From Biscogniauxia marginata (taxonomy: Eukaryota; Ascomycota; Sordariomycetes; Xylariales; Xylariaceae): 64,000 nucleotides of DNA. Made by a program: the position numbers and the translations under genes. Positions 23,023 to 32,982 of the stretch are shown piece by piece; position 1 is the stretch's first letter, and each line of letters opens with the position of its first letter. Where the stretch lies: NCBI GenBank assembly GCA_022695795.1, contig MU404203.1, positions 1-64,000 on the forward strand, given 5' to 3'. The notes beneath the pieces were generated by a model. It did not search any database. It was not told where the DNA came from and worked only from the letters and a program-made list of their open reading frames with translations.

Positions 23023-23790
23023 TCACCACATTGTATTGTTGAGATGAGACGAAGATGTGAGGATAGGATCAAGTGTATTGGTTCAAGGTGAGTCTGGATA
23101 AGAGGGCAAAGCCCTCTTATATATATATGTAGATACAGGTGACAAGGGTCGTATAGCCCCATATTTCAATATGTATTAGCCGTATTCCACATGACACCTA
23201 ACTCCTTTAAATATAGTTCCAGAATCCTATTCACAAGCCTCTCTCTTATCTAACTACTATCCCATGTTGGTCTCCACAATGCTCTGCAATACTCCTAGTA
23301 CTCGGGATAGAAACCCAACTGTTCTCAATCAAGAACCGCAACGACGTCTACTCATCGCGCGAGAATATTGTGCGGGCCCATGTCATTATGCGTTATGACG
23401 ATCTTATGATCTTTCATAACCGCGCACAGCATCTCACAGAGTTTAAGCGTCCAAGGATTGTCCCGATTTGTCGTCCACACCTTGACGAGGCCGCGGCTAA
23501 ATGCATCTCTATAAGATGATTACGCAGTTGCCTCGTGACCGATTCTTTCTCATCTTCAGTCATCTTATCCCAGGCATGATCCAATCTTTCCTTCTATATA
23601 TTCCATCACAATTCGGACAAAGCCCGAATCTTTGTCTCGATAAATACTATAGACTTGTGGGACGGGTATATTGATTTTCTCCCGGATGAACTTCATCGTC
23701 TCGGCTTCGTCAATCAATCCGTGTTATCGATCCGCACTTAACTATGGTTTTTTTTTCGGCTAAAAAACAAACACAACAGAATCGCCCGTA
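23023..23790 (-). pseudogene. APH-type phosphotransferase, broken and interrupted by an LTR-like element
   Basis: Minus-strand pieces are HGLIDEAETMKFIREK, IPVPQVYSIYRDKDSG, RIVMEYIEGK, then one base out of frame DHAWDKMTEDEKESV, then ITHNDMGPHNILAR (catalytic HxD...N loop), VAVLD*EQLGFYPEY*EY (second Asp, metal binding), RPTWDSS*IRERL and ELGVMWNTANT. These are the motifs of fungal APH-family small-molecule kinases. Trp codons in LDWE, PEYWEY and SSWIRE positions are TGA, TAG and TAG. The 135-bp element at 23037-23171 sits two codons before the natural TGA at 23023-23025. Substrate unknown. Confidence 0.88.
23037..23171 (+). mobile_element. Short LTR-like element, copy B, with target duplication
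   Basis: 135 bp starting TGTTGAGATG and ending TTTCAATA (TCAACA in copy C, one C-to-T change). Flanking 5-mers are both TGTAT (23032-23036 and 23172-23176), a perfect duplication. TG...CA-type ends, inverted TGTTGA/TCAACA termini and a 5-bp duplication indicate a solo LTR or a terminal-repeat miniature. It contains GGGCAAAGCCC, a small hairpin. Confidence 0.85.
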
Positions 23791-24097
23791 ACCAGTCGCT
23801 TCGGCCAATTCTTCCTTAATTATAACACAATCCATGATGTTGTATTGAGAAAGAAGAGGCGATAATTTTCTCAAGGGTATAGAGGATACTTGTTCCTTGA
23901 GTTATTGATATAAGAACAGAAGGGTGACTCAATAGACTGTTCGGACTGGTAATGAGTGAGATGGCCTGGGCGCATAGGGACGGGAAGGACTTCATGGGGC
24001 TGCCGGGGTTTCAAGCCAACTGCCAACAGAAATGGTCTGTTGGTGTAGTTAAAGTGGGGCTGCTACGACTCTATGTGAATCCCCCACATAGATTAGT
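23791..24097. other. Spacer, nothing recognised
   Basis: GC-normal, no motif-bearing frame. Confidence 0.4.
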
Positions 24098-24412
24098 CTA
24101 ATAAGTCAGATACTCATTGGTCCATGGATACCAACTGCTTACATTCATTTGGTCGTTTGGCCAATCAGGCAGGAGGTGTGAGCCGGCCCGGAGACTTTCC
24201 GATAAGACTAGTTTTACGGTAGGTACCAAGTTACGAATTGCGTTCAGATAGCTTTGCACACAATCCATCCACTTCACCACCCATTCTTTTGTTGGTTGGT
24301 TTGACATGAAAACAGGAGCACACTTTAATAGAGCACCGTAGCTACGAATGTGGTAAAATGCCTGCATGTAATCCGTAACTGGCAATTGAATAATGCGAAA
24401 CCAATATTAAAG
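24098..24412 (-). pseudogene. Unknown ORF, probably the C-terminal remnant of a gene
   Basis: An open minus-strand frame of about 105 codons after an in-frame TAA contains FYHIRSYGALLKCAPVF, WVVKWMDCVQSYLNAIRNL and PTVKLVLSESLRAGSHLLPD. Composition is that of a real soluble protein, and the frame is longer than its surroundings predict, but I do not recognise the family. The first ATG gives about 90 residues, and no start context stands out. It could also be a small intact gene. Confidence 0.35.
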
Positions 24413-24513
24413 GTTCCATCTAACCTCCGCCGCATCCTTCTTGCTTTTTTCATATGTTCCATTCCATGATCACTTAAGTACTTTCTGTCTCAACCCCATC
24501 CACAGATCCTATC

Positions 24514-25434
24514 ATGGCAGCCGAAGACACCATCGAAATGAGCCACCCATCCCTGTTTGTAATTGAACCTACCTCACACCATACTTATAGCTTCATATTT
24601 CTTCACGGTCTAGGCTCAAGCGGAGAAACGTTTGGCCAAGAACTGCTCGAGACAGGAATTTGCTCTGATGGCCGAAAATTGACCGACATCTTTCCAGGGG
24701 CACGATTCATCTTTCCCACAGCCAAGAGACGCCGGTCCAGTGCCTTTGGCCGGGCCAAATTGACACAATGGTTTGACCTCTCTTCTTTAGAGAATCCATG
24801 GCATCGACCAAATACGCAGATGAAAGGTCTTTCCGAATCCTCCAAGGAGATTTTTAACTTGATCAATAAAGAAGCTCTCAAGATACTCCGCGATAACATC
24901 ATTATTGGTGGGCTGAGTCATGGCTGCGCAATGGCCTTGTCTTGCTTGTTGGCCATGGATTTCCCCCTTGGGGGATTTATCGGGATGAGTGGATGGCTCC
25001 CTTTCCAGCCTGATATCAAGGGGCTGTTGAGAAGTGGAGACGAAGTCTGCGACGATGATAATCCTTTTGGGTTTGACGACGACGACGATGACGACCCCTT
25101 TTCCACACGAAATGAAGCAACTCGGGGGCAGCAAGATATAGTCATTGACGTTGTTAATTTCTCGAGAGACTTGCTATGCCTCACTGAGCTTAGCAACCCA
25201 ACTAGGAACACCACTTCAATAGCAACCCCTGTATACTTCGGACATGGCGATGCTGACGAGAAGATCAAGCCTTCGTTTGGGGAGACTGCTTCTACCACAC
25301 TAGAATCGGTTGGATATAACGTAACCTGGAAGGCTTATGAGGGACAAGGGCATTGGTATAAAGTACCAGATGAAATTGACGATATCGTCGATTTCATGCG
25401 CAATCAAGTCGGTTGGAAGTTGAGAGATAACTAA
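24514..25434 (+). CDS. Acyl-protein thioesterase/phospholipase-carboxylesterase family hydrolase
   Basis: 306 residues, intron-free, starting at the ATG 24514 that opens the frame. Domains and motifs of the APT/carboxylesterase-2 family of alpha/beta hydrolases: oxyanion strand FLHGLG (residues 29-34), nucleophile elbow GLSHG (133-137, Ser135), FIGMSGWLP, Asp in GHGDADEKI (Asp246) and His in GQGHWYKVP (His280), so the triad is complete. Family members hydrolyse thioester or ester bonds, for example depalmitoylating proteins; this divergent one is better called a serine hydrolase of unknown substrate. Odd: an acidic insert with seven consecutive Asp near residues 188-194, between the nucleophile and acid residues. 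No signal peptide is seen, so it is probably cytosolic. It lies in a repeat-rich stretch yet is undamaged. Confidence 0.9.
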   Translation: MAAEDTIEMSHPSLFVIEPTSHHTYSFIFLHGLGSSGETFGQELLETGICSDGRKLTDIFPGARFIFPTAKRRRSSAFGRAKLTQWFDLSSLENPWHRPNTQMKGLSESSKEIFNLINKEALKILRDNIIIGGLSHGCAMALSCLLAMDFPLGGFIGMSGWLPFQPDIKGLLRSGDEVCDDDNPFGFDDDDDDDPFSTRNEATRGQQDIVIDVVNFSRDLLCLTELSNPTRNTTSIATPVYFGHGDADEKIKPSFGETASTTLESVGYNVTWKAYEGQGHWYKVPDEIDDIVDFMRNQVGWKLRDN

Positions 25435-26353
25435 GAAATGTGTAGGCTTGTGAACTTTTTATTGTATTACAATCACGTTTTCTCCACTACACATTTAAGT
25501 ATTTGATGACCTCGGATGGCCACTGAAAGTTCCACATTATGCACTAAAAATACAACTTACATCTCACTTCGATGAACACGATATGTAATGGCGGCTACTG
25601 ACTATTCTACATCGGACTCTTACTAAACCTGGCGTCTTCCCGCACCTAATTCCCCCTACTTCGTTACTATACTAATTAGCTTGCCCTTTCATATCGGGAC
25701 CTACTAAAAACACCGATTCTTTAATAAATACTCACTGTATAGACATAAATTAGCAAGCTCGCACTATCGAAGGACACTTGCTGTAAATATCCCGAGCTAT
25801 ATTACTCCAAGGGCATGAATAATGCAGAGCGTAATTAGGGGAAGTTTAACAACCAATCACTGCTTATATAAGAGCTATGGCATGAAGTATGAACACGATT
25901 CGAATCCTCGGACAAAAAAGACTTCAGTAATGAAAGCAATTCAATTTGATAACTGAAACAGCATACATAACCAACCCCCTCACTCCCCCCACTACAGGAA
26001 AAAAGAAACCCAAAAAAGAAAAACCGAAAAACCCACCAGTGAATGGTCGAATAGAGTATGGGTAAGATAGTAAAAGGAAGACAAAAAGGAGTAAGACGAA
26101 CCAAGAGAATGAAGACTACGAGAAAATGCTCAGCCAAAGTCCCTGCCTCTGCAAGCCCCATGAAGCTGGCCAAATAACATTCCTTAGAGTAATAACCATC
26201 AGCCTCCAAGTCTCCAACTACCCTTCGTCATTCCTGCCAAATCCACTATTGAGTTGTGCTGTCCCAATATCTATAACGCTGGGCTTGATCATCCCAAACC
26301 AATTCGAAGGCAGATTTAGGGGCAGTAGCTCGTGAAAAGCTTCCTGCCGTATA
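25435..26353. other. Downstream spacer without a supported gene
   Basis: A 124-residue minus frame (26209-25835) is dominated by hydrophobic low-complexity and lies over an A-rich run at 25998-26040. I do not support it as a gene. Confidence 0.4.
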
Positions 26354-26739
26354 CTATGAGGACGTTGCATAGCTAGTTTGTCCATAAGAAATTGAAGAAG
26401 TGCTTGGAGCGCCATCCTCGGAGTAGGAATCAACTTCCATCTGCTGACTCCATGTTTGAGATGTCCCAGTTGAAACGAGAGACCACCTTTCGAGGTCTCC
26501 AAGTACGTCAACAACCCATCTTCGGCCAAATTTAGTTTCAATCCTTTGGGCTGCTGATTTAACCTTATTGATATCCTTCGATAGAATATTAGCAACTTTG
26601 TGGCACAACTCAATTCCATGATTGTTGAATCGTTTGGTTTGGATTTGAAGGTTGTATGGCTTCTTCAGAGTTGGACCGCCCTCAACATGTACTATTCGTC
26701 TTGGTTGGAGATGATACCAACAATATTGACCTCGGGATC
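26354..26739 (-). pseudogene. Truncated gene fragment, unknown family
   Basis: An open minus-strand frame runs from the edge of the LTR-like element at 26740 to a stop at 26354. It reads RRIVHVEGGPTLKKPYNLQI, RFNNHGIELCHKVANILSKD, VKSAAQRIETKFGRRWVVDV and a Ser-rich tail. It looks like the C-terminal 128 residues of a real protein cut off at the element; the other side of the element does not continue it. The family is not recognised. Confidence 0.45.
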
Positions 26740-26873
26740 TGTTGAGATGAGACGAAGATGTGAGGATATGATCAAGTGTATTAGTTCAAGGTCAGCTTAG
26801 ATAGGATGGGCTTCGCCCATTCTATATATGTAGATACAGGTAACAAGGAGTCATATAGCCCCACATATCAACA
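26740..26873 (+). mobile_element. Short LTR-like element, copy C
   Basis: 134 bp from TGTTGAGATG to TATCAACA, with intact TGTTGA/TCAACA ends and little RIP. Flanks GGATC and GTTTT do not match, so either the duplication was lost or a rearrangement occurred here, consistent with the truncated reading frame on its left. Confidence 0.75.
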
Positions 26874-27442
26874 GTTTTATCTGCGTGGGCTGACGTTATC
26901 TTAGTATGAGTACATTGCCATGGTTTTGCTAAATCTTACAATTGAATTGAGCCGATTATCGGCTACCTACGTTTGGTAAGTAGACAGCAAAACCCCGAAA
27001 TTTAAGAAAGCGTGGCGATTAAAACCAATATGTCTCTTATAACGGCAATTCTAAGTACATGGTATGTCAACAGTCAGCGACTTGATAAGAAACACTACTG
27101 ACCATGAATAGGTAGCTGTCAAGGTGAAGATTAGAAGATATCACTAATTTCTTGAAATATAATAAAAATGCACCACATCCGAAGCTACCATTTAGTACTA
27201 ATCGCCGACATAAGACTAGAGAGAAATAACAAAGCCCAGGCCGCTCAGAGTGATCTGCCGGCGAGAGTCGGGGAAGACGGTGGTCAGCAACGCCACCAAT
27301 TTTCCACTCTCCACTGCAACACCTGCCGCTTACCACCCCCAATTCGAGATATTAAAAGGCTCGCAGCCCAGCTGTAGATACAGAATATGAAAAAACCATC
27401 CAGTTACTTCTCGGTAGTTTATCGTACAAAGTTATAGATACG
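26874..27442 (+). promoter_or_regulatory. Upstream region of the CHK/APH-type kinase gene
   Basis: 569 bp without a supported gene. Small frames at 27067-27377 are not convincing. The region is the presumed promoter and 5' leader; no clear TATA box is seen. Confidence 0.35.
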
Positions 27443-28585
27443 ATGGCAGAGGCAGCTCAGGTCCACCAACCAGCCCCAGAGCCTGTGAACACGTCCCCCG
27501 CGGCACCAGCCAACACCGATATCTCTCAGCTTCCGGTCACTCCAGGTGGAATCACGGCACATTGGCTTTCCAGTGTGTTGAAGACCAAGATAAACTCGAT
27601 TGAAATCACAAAGATAATATGGGGAACCGCGAGCAAAGCACTTGTCACTATCAGCTACGACGACCACGCCGGAGATGATGCTGGGCAGGGCGTAGGCAGG
27701 CCAACCCATATCTGCATCAAGGGGACTTTCGACCCCGCCCTCGTTGAACAGGTGCCATTTATTGTCTCCATGTATCAACGAGAAGTCGATTTCTTCAACC
27801 GCCTAGCACCAACCCTTGAGCATATGACACTCCCCAAGACATTATGGGCTGGCCACACTTCCAAGCAAGGCATCGTGATCATGGAGGATCTCACTGCACG
27901 AGGGCTCGCGTTCTGCAATACCAAGGAGGACTGGCCGGTTTCGAGAGTCCTGCTCGGTGTCGAGCAGCTCGCCGCGCTGCACGCGAAGGCCTGGGGTGCC
28001 CAGGCAGCGGACTACCCGTGGCTCACGTCGAGCTACGAGAGCGCGCTTTTCTCGCTGGTGCAAAATTACGACGTCATAACCCGCAGCCCTGGCCGCCCCG
28101 AGATACCCGAGGGTCTCATGGACCAGAAGCGCGTCGAGGCGGCGATGCGCAAGGCCTACAGGTCGAGAAACCCCAAGTTCGAGTGCATCGTCCACGGCGA
28201 CGCCCATATCGGTAACACATACCTCGAGAACGGCGAGCCGCGGTTCATCGACTTTCAGTTGGTAATGGTCTGGTCGGCTTTCCATGACGTGGCTTATTTC
28301 GTCAGCGGCGCCCTAAGTATCGAGGATAGGAGGGCTCACGAGTGGGAGATCGTCGAGCATTACCTCAAGTCGCTGCATAAGCTGGGCGGTCCATCGTTCT
28401 CGAGCAAGGATGAGGAAGTCACTATCGAGTATCGCATGTCTTTGATTGCAGGCATCGGATGGATTGTATGTCCCACTTCGTTCCAGTCGCTGGAGATGAT
28501 AAGCCCAATGTGTGTACGGCATGCCATGGCTTTGGACGATCACAAGACCCTAGAGCTTATAGAATCTCTACCTGACATTGAATAA
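27443..28585 (+). CDS. CHK/APH-type kinase-like phosphotransferase
   Basis: 380 residues in one exon from ATG 27443. Protein-kinase-like fold motifs: CIKG (Lys93, ATP binding), QREVDFFNRL (Glu113), hinge VIMEDL (145-150), catalytic loop IVHGDAHIGNTY (251-258 core) and RFIDFQ (Asp270, metal). The HGDxHxGN plus DFQ pattern with a large C-terminal lobe is that of the CHK-like (ecdysteroid kinase-like) branch of the APH/choline kinase superfamily. It would transfer phosphate from ATP to a small hydroxyl substrate, identity unknown. The N-terminal 30 residues are Ala/Pro-rich and probably disordered. No signal peptide. The gene has higher GC than its surroundings and no stops. Confidence 0.88.
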   Translation: MAEAAQVHQPAPEPVNTSPAAPANTDISQLPVTPGGITAHWLSSVLKTKINSIEITKIIWGTASKALVTISYDDHAGDDAGQGVGRPTHICIKGTFDPALVEQVPFIVSMYQREVDFFNRLAPTLEHMTLPKTLWAGHTSKQGIVIMEDLTARGLAFCNTKEDWPVSRVLLGVEQLAALHAKAWGAQAADYPWLTSSYESALFSLVQNYDVITRSPGRPEIPEGLMDQKRVEAAMRKAYRSRNPKFECIVHGDAHIGNTYLENGEPRFIDFQLVMVWSAFHDVAYFVSGALSIEDRRAHEWEIVEHYLKSLHKLGGPSFSSKDEEVTIEYRMSLIAGIGWIVCPTSFQSLEMISPMCVRHAMALDDHKTLELIESLPDIE

Positions 28586-29321
28586 GTGTAATCGACGTTG
28601 CAGAGGCATGGCGGGATTGATATAGTTTTTAAGAGGTTATAAGTGACCATACAGTTAAAATCAAATATCAATGTTTCTTTTTCTCTCTCGCTATTTATCA
28701 TTCGTAACACCGGCGACTAATTATGTCTTAAGATACCCCCTTAAAGAAACAAAATTTAGTACTATTGGTTAGATCGTAGGCATTGGCGAATTCATAAAGT
28801 ATGGCTATGCTCTCCTGGTTTATGGTTTATTCGTCACGATATATAGACTCGCTTGCAAATCTTGAACGTTTGTAGTGCCTGAACTCAGTTCATCTCTATG
28901 TTCGACCTGTCTCGTCAATGGAACCCAATATGGCGTGTAGCGGGTCGAGAATAGGTAACTAAAAGATCATTAATAGGTAGTCATAAATCAATTTCCAAGT
29001 CACTTGAAAACTAGTCGAAGCCGACACTGTCTGGTCCATATACTTATATGGGATTCTGCGTCGGGGTCGTATAAAAGACTAGTGGTGTACATAGCACTAC
29101 AAGCACACCTATATTCACCGTGTTGGCACACGACTCAATATTTCTCTGTGGTAGCCCAAGGCCTACCGACTATGTTGTAAAGACATTGGTTTTCGTTTGC
29201 TTAGTTCAAACCTCGCGTAGGAAGTTAAACTAAAACATTATTTAATACCGGTTAACTATGTCTTAATTAATATTAACTTTACTTATATAAAAACATAAGG
29301 AGGATGAAATTAAAAAATTAA
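28586..29321. other. Spacer, nothing recognised
   Basis: Moderately AT-rich with no frame over 60 codons. It holds the 3' flank of the kinase gene and the downstream side of the tRNA. Confidence 0.5.
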
Positions 29322-29392
29322 TGCATCAGCCGCGAATCGAACGCGGGGCCCATCGATGGCAACGATGGATTTTACCACTAAACCACTGATGC
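29322..29392 (-). tRNA. tRNA-Gly (GCC anticodon)
   Basis: 71 nt on the minus strand with no intron. Acceptor stem GCATCAG pairs with CTGATGC, plus discriminator A. D-arm contains GGTTTAGTGGT (A box), anticodon stem CATCG/CGATG with loop TTGCCAT (anticodon GCC), and T-arm has GTTCGATTCGC (B box). Length and sequence are normal for cytosolic tRNA-Gly. On the minus strand, T-runs shortly after the 3' end can serve as a Pol III terminator. Element 3 begins 173 bp upstream of its 5' end. Confidence 0.96.
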
Positions 29393-29565
29393 TTGCTTAA
29401 CAACACATATCATTGGTTGATTATAATGACATCTTTTATGATATATATACTTATTAATCAAAGTTTAACATTTATGTGGCGATTAAGTCATGGACTAACT
29501 ATCCTACTATTAAGGGTATCAAAATTTCAAGGTCGACACTTTAAAATCTAAGTTAATATATATAA

Positions 29566-30018
29566 TGTCACGAGCCAACCGCGTTGAAAGGGTTTTAACA
29601 AGGGTGCGGGGACACGGACCAAGAATGTGTGTAACACTTAAGACTACTTTAAGAATATAATGTAATATCACGTAATAAGAATCTGAGTTAATTTTAAAAT
29701 TAAAACAAATTAAAGGAACGAATTTAAGTTACTTTTTAAATTCGTTTAGATTTAATAAGTATTTAATATATTAAAATAAAAAAGTATAAAAAAAAGAAAT
29801 AAGTATAAGTAAATTAAAATCTCTTTTATATTTAATTTTTAATTTTTATTTTTTAGTTATTAATTTAAAATTATAATTACTTTTTAATATTATAATGAAA
29901 ATACTTTAAAATCTCTTAAATTAACCTTGATTTATTATTATTTTTAAAATTAAGAAAACCTAATATATATTTATTTATAAAGTTAGTTAACTAAAAATAT
30001 ATAAGGAGATTCGTTATA
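29566..30018 (+). repeat. 5' LTR of element 3
   Basis: 453 bp beginning TGTCACGAGCC and ending GATTCGTTATA (GGTTCGTCACA after RIP). The first 120 bases are far less damaged than the rest. Confidence 0.85.
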
Positions 30019-31105
30019 TTTTAATAACTTTTTAATTAATACTTAATATTAATTTAAAAGAAAAGACTCTTAATCGAACCGTTTTAAAATTAATATACCC
30101 TTTAAAACTAAAAAGTAACAAAAAAAGAAATAAGTAAAAAAACGATAATTAATAAGCTTTTAAACGAAAACTTTAAATTCTTTTACGATATAATAAAAAG
30201 GTTTAAAAGAACTAACATAAAAGTTAATTATAATTATAATTAAAAAAGAGCCTTAAAAAGACACCTTTAAAACTTAGCAAAAAGAATTATTTAAAAAAAT
30301 AAAATGAAATAACCTTTACTTCTTAAAAATAAATAACCGGAGCTATTCTTAAACGATAACGACCTTAATAGCTTAAACGACAAAAATAATATAACGACCC
30401 TTAATATAAAAAGTTTTAAACTAATTATACCTAATAAGTATAATAAGTTAAATAATTTAAAAGGATTTTTAATTTAAGTTAAAACCTATTTACGGTTTTA
30501 TCACGAAATAATTACTATTAAGGAATAAAAGGTTTTTATAATATCTTAACTCCTTATTAAAACTACTTTAATTTAGTTTTAACCGGTGTTAAAAAATTAC
30601 TTAAATAATAAATAAAGCGTTTAAAAAATATAAAAAAAGTCTTTAAAAATTACAAAGAATTTAAAAAATAACTTAATTTTATAAATTATAACAAGATAAA
30701 AAGGCCTTAAATTATGTTATTAAGTTTAAAAAACTTATAAATTAATCGTAATTATTTATTAAAAACCTATATTACTTATTTTATTAAAAATTAAAAAACC
30801 ATATAAAAAATAAATTATAAAAAATAAACCTAGAAAAGTTTAATAAATACGTTATAATAATAATTACTATTAATAACGAAAACTTCGAACGGTATTTAAA
30901 AAGAAAAAAACGATATAACGAAAAAACGGCGATTAATAAAAAGAAGGAAATTATAAAAATAGTATTAAAACAAGGAAAAGCATTAAAACTAAATTAAACC
31001 TTATTAAAATTAACGCTACTTAAAAAAGCAAAAAAAAAAAATTTTAATTATTAAGTGTTTTAATTATAAGAAAAAAAACATTATAAAAATAAGTATTAAA
31101 ATTCT

Positions 31106-31520
31106 TGTGACGAACCTCCCTATGTATTCCTAGTCAGCTGACTTCACAGATGAGTACGTACTATGTTTTCTTGATTTCAAGGTACTCTCACTATAGTATC
31201 AAAGAGTGACTATAGTCTTAGATTAATAGCTAAGGAACTAGAATGAATAATTAGATACATACGAAATCCCATCCTTCTTATACTCATTCTCCCTAATACA
31301 CATTCTTCCCGTTTAATATGTTAGATACCTTTGGATCTAGATAAATCTGGAGATCAACTCAGATTCATCGTTTTCAATCTGTCCCAATCAACAGATTAAC
31401 ACAGATTCAACATCACGTGATGTTGCATAGAATGTGTGCTGTCCCCACAGTCTCACACATTTTTGGTCCGTGTTCCGACACCTCTGTTGAAGTTCCTTCC
31501 AACAGAGTCGACTTGTAACA
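31106..31520 (-). mobile_element. Solo LTR nested in element 3
   Basis: 415 bp, TGTGACGAAC...ACTTGTAACA, with a perfect target duplication ATTCT (31101-31105 and 31521-31525). GC is near normal inside a host at far lower GC, so it inserted after the host was mutated or escaped RIP by being short. Confidence 0.92.
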
Positions 31521-32552
31521 ATTCTAAGAAATAAAAACTAAAAATAAAAAGGATTTTTAACTTGAAAAAAAAACCTTTAAAATAAAGGTTTATTTTAAAA
31601 ATAACAAAAAAGTAAATTAAGTATTTATTATTATTATTATTAAAGCAAAAAAAGACGAGAAAGTCTTTATAAAAAAAAAGCTTATAAACATTACTTAAAA
31701 TATTATCGCATACTTATTATAATTCACAAAAGTTATAAATACTATTAAGTCAACCTTTAAGATTACTTAAAATAAGTTAAATAAAAATGTAATAAAAGTA
31801 AACTATTATATAAGTATAATACATATAAACTAAAATATAACTTAAAAGTTAAATTAAATTATAATAACGATAAATATGAAACATATTAAAAAAAAACAAA
31901 TATAATAATTTATATTAAAAGTTTTATATAAATAATAATTACGATGTTTATTAAAACCTAAATAATACTAGCTATTTTAATAAGTTATTAAGTAAAGAAT
32001 TTAAACTAAAAAAAGTAAAATAACTAAAAAACGAAACATTTTAACTTAATAAAAATAAAATAACAAAATTATAAAAAGAACATATATTACTACATTAAAG
32101 CTTTTATATTAATAATATTTATTAAATACATAAAAGCTTTAAAAATAAAGCTAGTTATTATCCCTAAAAACCGAAAAATAATAACACGAAAAAAAATATA
32201 TATTTATAATAACGTCCCACGATAGTTACATTATCTTAAAACATATTATCTTTATTTAAGTTTTAAAAAAAACAACGAAATAATTATTAAAGGTTATATA
32301 TATTACACCTTAATATTATACAATATACATAATTTACTTAAAACGGGTTTTAAAAAAGACGAAATTAAAAAAGAATTATAAAAATTATAAAAAGAATTAC
32401 ATTTTTTATGTTAACTCGAAAAACGAGTTAAATATAACATTAATTTATTTAGTTTTATAAAGAAACATTTAATAAAATAATAAATAAAAATACATATAAC
32501 TAAATTAAACTATAAACGAATTATTAAGATATACTTTAAAAAAGAGGGAAAG

Positions 32553-32982
32553 TGTGACGAACCTCCCTGTGTATTCCTAGTCAGCTGACTTCACAGGTGA
32601 GTACGTACTAGGTTTTCCTGATTTGAAGGTAACAATGGGTTAAGATTGGTTTAATTAATTCACAATGTTATGTTCGTTAGAGAGGTTTTAAGGTACTCTC
32701 ATTATAGTATTAAAGAATGACTGTAGTCTTAGATTGATAGCTAAAGAACTAAAAGAAAATGAATAACTAAATCAACAAAGAGATTCCAACCTATTTATAT
32801 AAATGTCCCTTAGGACTGTATCCAGCGCACCTCCTGGTTCTCCGTATTATCTGTCAACCCCGACAGATAATATGTGTGTCCTCTCTCAATTATCTCTTCA
32901 TGGCAACAGATAATAGGGATAAAGGTCACGTGACTAACACGTGACAACGCCCAAGAACAAAACTATCTTTTGATTCGTAACA
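32553..32982 (-). mobile_element. Second solo LTR nested in element 3
   Basis: 430 bp, TGTGACGAAC...ATTCGTAACA, with a perfect target duplication GAAAG (32548-32552 and 32983-32987). It differs from the first solo LTR in its middle (an inverted GACAGATAATA-type motif), so it is a different subfamily. Confidence 0.92.

Noticed and set aside
25835..26209. 124-codon minus-strand frame
   Set aside because: Low-complexity hydrophobic sequence over an A-rich run and no family resemblance.
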